Assembly (NCBI RefSeq): GCF_018424605.1
Contig: NZ_QTKT01000002.1
Coordinates: 434,001-498,000, forward strand
DNA length: 64,000 bases
DNA from: Marinobacter lipolyticus
GTDB lineage: Bacteria; Pseudomonadota; Gammaproteobacteria; Pseudomonadales; Oleiphilaceae
Direction: 5' to 3'
Below are positions 17,382-24,205 of this stretch, piece by piece. Position 1 is the first letter of the stretch. Every line of letters starts with the position of its first letter. Under the pieces are notes generated by a model, which saw only the letters and a program-made list of their open reading frames with translations, did no database searches and was not told the DNA's origin. The translations under genes were made by a program, and so were the position numbers.

Positions 17382-19496
17382 TCACAGCCCAGCTTGGAGA
17401 TCTTGCAGCATATCTCGCTCAAAGCGGGACAAAAAGGTTAGTTGGCTCGGTTCGAGCTTACGCACTTGATCAAGAGCCTCGTCCAAGTCATCACTTAAGC
17501 TGAGAGCCTTCGTTAGCTTTTCACCTATCTGAATAGGTAGCCCGTACTCTTCCATTGCCACTACTGAGGGATTTCTGAATAGGCACTCAAGTTGGTGGGC
17601 GAAATAGCTGTAATCGCCGCTATGTGAAAATCGAGCGGTGAACACATGATCTTGGATAGTTGAGAGTGCCATTAAAAGCCTGGGGAGTTCGAATCCAGCC
17701 CAGTTTCTATCAAAAGAAAATATCCGTTCCACTGCCTCATTCGCACTCTTGGCAGCATATTGGCCTGGTATGAGTTCGTTTTCTACTCGTTCACGAATGC
17801 TTTTTCCCTTCATTAGGTCCCAAGCTTTAAACGTTAGCTGTGGGCCGGAAAATACACCGCTTTTGCCTCGACCTGATGTTAAAAACTGCCAAATTAGTCT
17901 ACACGCAGTATCAAGTTCTTTATATGCTGGACGACCACTCCATATGAGATCCTTGGTTTTCTCGGGACTGAGTGACCATAAATGCTCAGCTAGCGTTATT
18001 TGATCGGCTGGGTCTATAGAGCTATTAATCTTTAAGAGGTCGATTGGTAGGACGCTTTGATCAAGATATCCAGCAATCCGGTTTTTCGACTTAGTGTTTA
18101 GGTCGACTTCGTCCATTTGTATTAAAAGACTCTCCGGGACGTTGTCACCTTGAGTAAAAACAGGGAAATCAACTAGGGGCAGCTCCTCCTGAGGGGGTTG
18201 GTTAAACAAATATACATTACCTATAAAGTGCTGAAACATTCGTCCTGATCGCCCACGAATGTTGTTAAAAGTAAAAAAGTTATACGGTTGGTTACCGATA
18301 TTACGGTCGACCACGATAACATTTTTTGCTGAAGTGTTTACGCCCTCAATTAGTGTAGACGTGCAGACCAAGAATTTTATGTGACCTTCATTAAATTCTC
18401 TAACAATATATTGCCCTAAGGACCTAGGCAATCTTCCATGGTGCAAGCCAATACCGAACTTGAGAGCTCGCTGAAAAATCCATTCGGGGTGGAAGTGATT
18501 AGATAGCCACTCATATTCGTCATCGAAACTTTTTTCCGACGCACTGATACCGGAGTCAACTAAGCTCTCGACAATTTCATTAGCTCGCTTTGGCGATTGA
18601 CAATAGATAAGCGTCTGGCCGGAGATATCTTCGGCTAGCTTCTTAAGCCGTTCAGTATCATCTCCCTCGCCGTCGACTGTGTGTAACTCTGTTACTACGG
18701 TCGAAAAGTCGGTGTGAATAAAGGTGCAATTGAAGCGTGTTTCTACGCCCGTTGGTATCTGTCTGATAGAGGGGCCAAGCAAGTAAAATTGGCCACCTCC
18801 TTTGAATAATCGATAGAAGGCTTGATTTAAGGCCACTGTCCTTGTGTCGTCTTCTTCAAGGTTATCTATCTTGTAGAATTCATCTATGACAAAAAAGTCT
18901 ATTTGCGGGAGATCGGGGTAAGCTATTAACCTTTCAGCGGTGAAAACAAAAATATTCGACTCTGACGATCTTTGTGTAACTTGAGTAACTATTTTTTGTT
19001 CGTAATTTGCTTCAGCTAAGCGGCGGCGAGTTTCATCGATTAGTGCTATTGTCGGAACGACTACAGCAATATTTTTGTGTCGTCCGGTTGATATAATTGC
19101 ATCTAAAATGCGGCTTTTTCCAAAACTGGTTGGCGCGCTTAGAATTACATTCTCGCCGACATCTAATCGTCGAAAGACCTCCGCTTGCACTCGGTTGAAG
19201 ACAATTTCGGATTGGTCTGTTGGTCTGTGAAGTTCATATGCGATTAGATCACGTATATTGAGATTTTCTCGAGTCAAATATGGAAATAGGCCTACTTGCC
19301 GCGTGAAAGCGTCTAAGATATGCCGAAATTCACCAAAGGCATCTTTTTTGTCAAGTGCTCGAAGAACCAACTCTCGAGCTACAGTTTCTTCTGCGTCATT
19401 ATTGATGTATGCGCTTATTTCATGAAGGAGTTCGAACCCACTCGATTGAATGTGATTCCGGTTCGAGAGTGCTTCTACGATTTCGTCGTAATTCAT
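17382..19496 (-). CDS. hamB: Hachiman helicase HamB
   Basis: A 704-residue superfamily 2 helicase. Walker A is SAPTSFGKSRI (about residues 120-130), motif II is FVIDEFYK (about 203-210), and later TSTLIEGVNTSAKNV and IRGRSGRMFQHF supply motifs V and VI. HamB is the DNA-sensing motor of Hachiman and holds HamA inactive until damaged or invading DNA is met. The ATG at 19496 overlaps the hamA stop (ATGA) and gives a sensible N-terminus (MNYDEIVEAL); the longer start at 19532 would overlap hamA by 40 bases. The gene is notably AT-rich relative to the chromosome. Confidence 0.85.
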   Translation of the reverse strand: MNYDEIVEALSNRNHIQSSGFELLHEISAYINNDAEETVARELVLRALDKKDAFGEFRHILDAFTRQVGLFPYLTRENLNIRDLIAYELHRPTDQSEIVFNRVQAEVFRRLDVGENVILSAPTSFGKSRILDAIISTGRHKNIAVVVPTIALIDETRRRLAEANYEQKIVTQVTQRSSESNIFVFTAERLIAYPDLPQIDFFVIDEFYKIDNLEEDDTRTVALNQAFYRLFKGGGQFYLLGPSIRQIPTGVETRFNCTFIHTDFSTVVTELHTVDGEGDDTERLKKLAEDISGQTLIYCQSPKRANEIVESLVDSGISASEKSFDDEYEWLSNHFHPEWIFQRALKFGIGLHHGRLPRSLGQYIVREFNEGHIKFLVCTSTLIEGVNTSAKNVIVVDRNIGNQPYNFFTFNNIRGRSGRMFQHFIGNVYLFNQPPQEELPLVDFPVFTQGDNVPESLLIQMDEVDLNTKSKNRIAGYLDQSVLPIDLLKINSSIDPADQITLAEHLWSLSPEKTKDLIWSGRPAYKELDTACRLIWQFLTSGRGKSGVFSGPQLTFKAWDLMKGKSIRERVENELIPGQYAAKSANEAVERIFSFDRNWAGFELPRLLMALSTIQDHVFTARFSHSGDYSYFAHQLECLFRNPSVVAMEEYGLPIQIGEKLTKALSLSDDLDEALDQVRKLEPSQLTFLSRFERDMLQDLQAGL

Positions 19497-20335
19497 AAGT
19501 TTTTCCAAGCTTCCAGCTTTTGATGCAGGCAAGTAACGAGTGACTGCTTGTCACCAAGTGGCATGAGGAAGAGCTCAATGCTTACGTTTGGCAGTGTTTG
19601 CTTTGCAAATTTTTCGTAGTGATGGCGAACTTCCGCCTCAAATTGCGCACAATACTCGGAGGAACACGCTTCATATTCTCCAACGCATTTACTGTCGTAG
19701 GTGAGGAGTACTGGGATAACCGCTTTTGAGAAAACTTCATCGAGCGAAGTATTTGGAGAGAGCAACGATTTTAACTCTTGAGAATGAGGCCACTCGTCAT
19801 CGATCTTGCCAGTAATCAATAAAAATTCGTCTTTTAAATAATTGCTCTGTGTGTGGTCGTGTAATTCCTGAACGACATCATTGATCGCTTGGTTTATGTC
19901 TTTATAGAATTTTACCTCGCCTAGCCAGAGCTCTAACCCTTCCTCTCCAGGAACCACATGCACTGCATCAAATCCTTTGACGGTGTCATTTCGGGCTGTC
20001 TTGTAATAAATTTTGCTTATTGCGGGGAGAGACCCGAAAACTTGACGTACTGCGGCATGGAGAAATAGTTCGCCGAACTCCCCACGTTTTTGAAATTTTT
20101 CAGTTGCGTATACGTTTGCAGCTGCATGGCGCATCAGCCGAACGATATTGGATGAATCCATTCCTTCTAGCTCTTTGTGTGTCAGAGCAAACTCTGGCAA
20201 CCACTCCATTGCATGGTCAGCAAGCTGCTCTGTCCGCCACTCTCCAAGTTCGTAACCTACGCAAAGCCCAAGTAGTCCTGGAGAAACTGCAGCGTCGTGT
20301 ACCCTGACTTTGAGAAATGGTTCAGGTGTTTTCAT
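19493..20335 (-). CDS. hamA: Hachiman nuclease HamA (DUF1837)
   Basis: A 280-residue DUF1837 protein, the effector of the Hachiman anti-phage system. It shows a PD-(D/E)xK nuclease core: a Glu-rich first helix (GEFGEL, residues 85-90), Asp123 in GFDAVHV, and Glu140-x-Lys142 in LWLGEVKFY. When released by HamB it degrades DNA and stops phage growth by killing or stalling the cell. It is the first gene of a minus-strand operon hamA-hamB-protease. The gene is complete with no frameshift, so the system looks functional. Confidence 0.85.
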   Translation of the reverse strand: MKTPEPFLKVRVHDAAVSPGLLGLCVGYELGEWRTEQLADHAMEWLPEFALTHKELEGMDSSNIVRLMRHAAANVYATEKFQKRGEFGELFLHAAVRQVFGSLPAISKIYYKTARNDTVKGFDAVHVVPGEEGLELWLGEVKFYKDINQAINDVVQELHDHTQSNYLKDEFLLITGKIDDEWPHSQELKSLLSPNTSLDEVFSKAVIPVLLTYDSKCVGEYEACSSEYCAQFEAEVRHHYEKFAKQTLPNVSIELFLMPLGDKQSLVTCLHQKLEAWKNL

Positions 20336-20505
20336 GCTTTACTCGGTGATGGGGAAGAAACGAAAAGTAGATTTAACATGTTGATCCTAGGTTAGAATTT
20401 CTTCTCCGTCCATTCCTGGAACCCAATCCGTTCGGAGTCGGACAGTAAATGAACAGAACTCACCCTCGTTAGATCTTTCATTCCACTCGGTCTCAAACCT
20501 ATATC

Positions 20506-20557
20506 ACCTCTGTGAACCAAGGCACCAACGGTGCCTTCTCTCCCAATTCACAGAGGT
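20506..20557 (+). promoter_or_regulatory. nested hairpin covering the RBS of the next gene
   Basis: An 11-bp inverted repeat (ACCTCTGTGAA at 20506-20516, its complement at 20547-20557) encloses a second hairpin (AAGGCACC aac GGTGCCTT, 20519-20537). The right outer arm contains the AGAGG Shine-Dalgarno of the gene starting at 20565. In RNA the structure would hide the ribosome-binding site, suggesting translational control. Confidence 0.55.
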
Positions 20558-20564
20558 AATTCCC

Positions 20565-20933
20565 ATGTCCGAACAATGCCCCAGATGCCTGTCCACCCGG
20601 ATCGGCAAGAACAACTACGGCAAGAAGGCGGCTGGTGTGGTCGGCGCTGCCGCTGGCGTTTATGGCGGCTACGCCTCCGCAATTGCAGGTGCTCGCACCG
20701 GTGCTGTCGTCGGAGCGATGGCTGGCCCGGTGAGTGGTATCGGTGGTGCGGTGATCGGCGGTTTGCTGGGCGGTGTCACCGGTGTCTCCGCTGGCATCAT
20801 CCTGGGCGATGTGCTGGATGAAGTCGTGCTCGATAACTACCGCTGCCTGGAGTGCGGTCACTCGTTCAGCATCGAACCTGACCCGGAAGACGAAGACTCC
20901 AGTAATCCTCCCTCCCAATTCCCAAAGGAGTAA
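20565..20933 (+). CDS. glycine-zipper protein with split zinc ribbon
   Basis: A 122-residue protein. It begins with CPRC (residues 5-8) and has a matching CLEC near residue 95, which together could form a zinc ribbon. Between them is a Gly/Ala-rich hydrophobic stretch (about residues 20-85) of the glycine-zipper type that could insert in or associate with a membrane. The acidic tail ends in a Pro-rich patch. Such proteins are often found at the head of DUF932-YqaJ modules on plasmids and integrative elements; their function is unknown. It starts a plus-strand run of four genes. Confidence 0.7.
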   Translation: MSEQCPRCLSTRIGKNNYGKKAAGVVGAAAGVYGGYASAIAGARTGAVVGAMAGPVSGIGGAVIGGLLGGVTGVSAGIILGDVLDEVVLDNYRCLECGHSFSIEPDPEDEDSSNPPSQFPKE

Positions 20934-20937
20934 CCTC

Positions 20938-21900
20938 ATGGCCCATCTGATCGAGCAAATGGCCTACGTTGGCCAAACCCCTTGGCATGGCCTGGGGAAT
21001 GAACTGACCTCCAATCAACCGCTGGAAGTCTGGGCGAGGCAAGCGGGACTGGATTGGCAGATCGAAGAGAGCGCCGTCCGGTTTGTCACCAACTCCGGTG
21101 GCACCCTGGGTGAGATCCTGTCCTACCCGGATTCGAAGGTGCTGTATCGCTCGGATACCAAAGCGCCGCTATCGGTCGTCGGTAATCGCTTTAAGGTAGT
21201 TCAGCCGGAAGAAATACTGGAGTTCTACCGGGATCTCACCGAGGTTTCCGGTTTCGAACTGGAAACGGCTGGCGTACTGAAAGGCGGCCGAAAAATGTGG
21301 GCGTTGGCCCGCACCGGTCAATCCGGCGTGCTGAAGGGCAACGACCAAACCAATGCCTATGTCCTGCTGGCAACGGCTTGTGACGGCACGATGGCTACGA
21401 CGGCTCAATTCACCAGCATTCGGGTGGTGTGTAACAACACCCTAGCTGTTGCTTTGAAGGATTCCACGGCAAACGCAGTGAAGGTGAAGCACAACACGGC
21501 GTTCGATGCGGACCTGGTGAAGAAACAGCTTGGCATCTCCGTCTCCGCCTGGGATGACTTCATGTATCGCCTGAAAATCCTGAGCGAGCGGAGGGTGAGA
21601 ACGACCGAAGCCAGAAATTACTTCCTGAAGGTGTTCACGGACGATTCCGGTACCGGCGTTGGCAAAACCAACGAACGCTCCATGGCCAAAGCCCTTTCTC
21701 TGTACGAGGGTGAGGGCATGGGTGCCTCGCTGGCTTCGTCTGAGGGAACGGCTTACGGATTGTTGAACGCGGTAACCGAGTTCATTGACCATCAACGCCG
21801 TGCGAAAAGCGTTGATCACCGGCTTGATTCAGCCTGGTTCGGTAACGGTGCCGCCATTAAGAACCGCGCCCTCGAACAGGCCGTGTCACTTGTGGCCTGA
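20938..21900 (+). CDS. DUF932 (phage/plasmid-like) protein
   Basis: A 320-residue DUF932 protein, the family of phage/plasmid-like proteins often beside YqaJ-type nucleases. Diagnostic blocks are AYVGQTPWHGLG near the N-terminus, LSVVGNRFKVVQPEE, and TAQFTSIRVVCNNTLAVAL mid-protein. A single-strand annealing or recombination role is often suggested from gene context but not proven. The ATG at 20938 is preferred because AAAGGAG lies 7-8 bases upstream; it starts 5 bases after the previous stop. The leaders of this gene and of the gene at 20565 share TCCCAATTC just before the Shine-Dalgarno. Confidence 0.8.
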   Translation: MAHLIEQMAYVGQTPWHGLGNELTSNQPLEVWARQAGLDWQIEESAVRFVTNSGGTLGEILSYPDSKVLYRSDTKAPLSVVGNRFKVVQPEEILEFYRDLTEVSGFELETAGVLKGGRKMWALARTGQSGVLKGNDQTNAYVLLATACDGTMATTAQFTSIRVVCNNTLAVALKDSTANAVKVKHNTAFDADLVKKQLGISVSAWDDFMYRLKILSERRVRTTEARNYFLKVFTDDSGTGVGKTNERSMAKALSLYEGEGMGASLASSEGTAYGLLNAVTEFIDHQRRAKSVDHRLDSAWFGNGAAIKNRALEQAVSLVA

Positions 21901-21930
21901 AGCACTTCTCACAACCCTAAAACCGCCATA

Positions 21931-21967
21931 AAGCCCACCGGAGCCTCGTGCTCTGGTGGGCTTTTTT
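21931..21967 (+). terminator. Rho-independent terminator-like hairpin
   Basis: A 14-bp stem (AAGCCCACCGGAGC / GCTCTGGTGGGCTT, one G-T pair) with a 5-base loop, followed by a T run. It sits 30 bases after DUF932 and 20 bases before the YqaJ gene, so it may end or attenuate transcription inside the module. Confidence 0.75.
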
Positions 21968-21986
21968 ATGTCTGGAGGAAAACACC

Positions 21987-22988
21987 ATGGGCATGAGCGC
22001 AAACGTCATTTCGAAGCAACGGCCAGCGCTGCGACTGGTTTCAACCAAGGGTCTCAGCCGCGACGAATGGCTGAAAGTCCGCAAACAAGGCATTGGAAGT
22101 AGTGATGCCGCTGCGGCAGTGGGCCTGAACCCTTACCAGTCGCAGTTGGAGCTGTGGATGGTCAAAACCGGTCGCGATGCCGGCCTGCCTAAACCCAATT
22201 CGGACGATCCGGCATCCCCTGTCTACTGGGGCCATATCCTGGAACCGATTGTGGCTGAGCAGTACCGCCAGCAAACGGGACGTAAGGTTCGCCGTGTAAA
22301 CGCCGTCTTGCAACACCCTGATCCGGACAAGCAATGGATGTTGGCCAACCTGGATTACTCCGTGGTGGCTGAGGATGAGGTTCAGATCCTCGAATGCAAA
22401 ACAGCGGGCGAGTTTGGTTCGCGACTCTGGAAAGAGGGTGTGCCGGACTACATCCAGTGCCAGGTACAGCACCAATTGGCCGTAACCGGCAAGCAAGCTG
22501 CGGATGTGTGCGTGTTGTTGTGTGGCCAGGAGCTGAAAATCTACCGAATCGAACGAAATGAGGAGCTCATTGAGGCCCTTTATGTCCTGGAACGCCAGTT
22601 CTGGGATTTCGTGGAGACGGACACACCGCCACCGGTAGACGGCAGCGATTCCGCTGAGCGGGCGTTACGCCATCTCTACCCCGTGGACAAGGGCGAAACC
22701 CTGGACTTCAGCCAAAGCAAGGATCTATCGGCGGCCTTCAATGAGCTGCTTGCTATCCGCTCGGAGCTGGAAGCGCTGAAGCAGACGGAATCCCACCTGA
22801 AGCAAAGAATTCAGCGCCAAATGGGTCACGCATCCAAAGCCACATTCCCCGGTGGCAGTGTGAGTTGGAAACGGAGTAAGGATTCCGTTGGGCTGAACGT
22901 GAAGCAGCTACTGAAAGACCAGCCGGAGTTGCTGGAGCAATACCCCCTCACCAAGCCGGGTAGCCGGCGATTCCTCATCCACGCCTAA
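21987..22988 (+). CDS. YqaJ-family exonuclease (phage recombinase type)
   Basis: A 333-residue YqaJ/lambda-Exo-like nuclease. The N-terminal GIGSSDAAAAVGLNPYQSQLELW block is the family hallmark. It is followed by the catalytic region with LEPIVAEQY, MLANLDYSV (Asp) and VQILECKTA (Glu-x-Lys), all within about residues 40-150. Such enzymes resect double-strand ends for recombination of phages and mobile elements. The ATG at 21987 (TGGAGG 8 bases upstream) is chosen over 21948, which lies inside the terminator hairpin. The C-terminal third is a helical region with a coiled-coil look (about 245-285). Confidence 0.85.
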   Translation: MGMSANVISKQRPALRLVSTKGLSRDEWLKVRKQGIGSSDAAAAVGLNPYQSQLELWMVKTGRDAGLPKPNSDDPASPVYWGHILEPIVAEQYRQQTGRKVRRVNAVLQHPDPDKQWMLANLDYSVVAEDEVQILECKTAGEFGSRLWKEGVPDYIQCQVQHQLAVTGKQAADVCVLLCGQELKIYRIERNEELIEALYVLERQFWDFVETDTPPPVDGSDSAERALRHLYPVDKGETLDFSQSKDLSAAFNELLAIRSELEALKQTESHLKQRIQRQMGHASKATFPGGSVSWKRSKDSVGLNVKQLLKDQPELLEQYPLTKPGSRRFLIHA

Positions 22989-22996
22989 TGTCCCAT

Positions 22997-23031
22997 GGCC
23001 ACGCGGGTAGCGCGTACCCCTTGGCCTTTTT
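22997..23031 (+). terminator. terminator-like hairpin before RDF-like gene
   Basis: GGCCA (22997-23001) pairs with TGGCC (23022-23026), and inside it GGGTA pairs with TACCC. Five T follow. It lies between the YqaJ stop and the Shine-Dalgarno of the next gene, echoing the hairpins before the other genes of this module. Confidence 0.55.
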
Positions 23032-23044
23032 CAGGAGAAGCATC

Positions 23045-23932
23045 ATGATTAAAGGGTTAGCCATCACACCCCCAGTGCTGGGGCGAATTAGCATCGGCCG
23101 GGTAATCGAGAAAAACGGCATCCGGCTACCGCAGAAAGACGATCAATTCACCATCACCTCCCAGATCCAGGAAAAAGGCGGCTGGGTACTGCACCCCCTG
23201 GACGAAGAGCTGAGAAAGGACGCTCCCACTAGCAAGCTGCGAACCATTCCGGTACGCATGCTGTTCAACGAGGCAGATCTCAACCTGCGCGCTGAATACA
23301 CCATGTTTGACCGTAAGAGCGGACGTCCCATGTGTGTGGGTGACGGTCATACCTGCAAGCGCCTGACGCAATCCGGTGTACAGTCATTGCCTTGCCCAGG
23401 GCCAACGCTGTGCGAGTTCGGCAAAGGTGGTCTGTGCAAGCCCTATGGGCGACTGAATGTGAAGATCGGTGACGACGATGATCTCGGCACCTTTATCTTC
23501 CGCACAACGGGTTACAACAGCATCCGGACGCTGGCGGCCAGACTGAGCTACTACCAGGCAGTTTCTGGGGGTTTATTGGCATACATGCCGCTGGAACTGA
23601 AGTTGCGGGGTAAAAGCACTACACAGAGTCGGCGAGCGCCAATTTATTACGTGGACTTGGTGATCAAAGAAGAGCTATCACTGAAGGAAGCGGTGTCGGA
23701 GGCGAAGGAAAAGGCCGCGCAGGTGGCAGAGGAGGGCATTGATCAGTCGGCGCTGGATGCTGCGGCTGCCAAGGGATTTGGAAACGCGTTATTTGAGTAT
23801 GATGAGGATGAAATAACTGAAGTTTTGGAGGAGTTTTACCCTCTCTCGTCACATGGAAGTACGACAGAAAGTGCGGTGACAGCCTCTAAACTCATGAAAG
23901 GTTTGGAGTCTCAGCACTCGGTAGCAGGATAG
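23045..23932 (+). CDS. recombination directionality factor-like protein
   Basis: A 295-residue protein of the family variously annotated as hydrolase/metal-binding protein or Gp3-like recombination directionality factor. Blocks seen: GLAITPPVLGRISIG at the start, RLPQKDDQFTITSQIQ, a Cys-rich region (CVGDGHTCKRL, CPGPTLCEFGKGGLCKPYGRL, about residues 98-145) that could bind metal, and FIFRTTGYNSIRTL. In phages such proteins steer serine integrases; here the integrase is a tyrosine enzyme, so the role is open. The ATG at 23045 has AGGAG 8-9 bases upstream. The last 60 residues are acidic and probably disordered. Confidence 0.6.
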   Translation: MIKGLAITPPVLGRISIGRVIEKNGIRLPQKDDQFTITSQIQEKGGWVLHPLDEELRKDAPTSKLRTIPVRMLFNEADLNLRAEYTMFDRKSGRPMCVGDGHTCKRLTQSGVQSLPCPGPTLCEFGKGGLCKPYGRLNVKIGDDDDLGTFIFRTTGYNSIRTLAARLSYYQAVSGGLLAYMPLELKLRGKSTTQSRRAPIYYVDLVIKEELSLKEAVSEAKEKAAQVAEEGIDQSALDAAAAKGFGNALFEYDEDEITEVLEEFYPLSSHGSTTESAVTASKLMKGLESQHSVAG

Positions 23933-23936
23933 AGAG

Positions 23937-23966
23937 CGACGAGTGGCCCGTTGGGGCCACTCGTCG
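23937..23966 (+). terminator. strong hairpin ending the recombination module
   Basis: A perfect 13-bp stem (CGACGAGTGGCCC / GGGCCACTCGTCG) with a 4-base loop starts 5 bases after the preceding stop. The T-rich stretch comes about 15 bases later, so it may be a terminator or an RNA-stabilising hairpin. Confidence 0.6.
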
Positions 23967-24205
23967 GAGTACTGGTGAATTTATTTTTTGTTTCAAATAG
24001 TGAGAGCCCAGAGATCAAGCTGGATACCGTGGTGTTTACCGTAAATAAGTAGATTGCGGTGGTAGTTTGACCATGTGTGAATTCAAATGCGGTGAGGTTG
24101 TCCACCATTTGAGAGGATGGTTACATTTTCAGTACATGTCAGCGTAAACTGGGTATCAGACTGATCGGAAACGACTTTGAAAGCAATACAAGGAGGACGC
24201 AGTCT

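Noticed and set aside
23045..23932. Reading this gene as a serine-integrase partner for a hidden serine recombinase
   Set aside because: No serine recombinase was found in the window; the only integrase is the tyrosine enzyme at 42430-43644.
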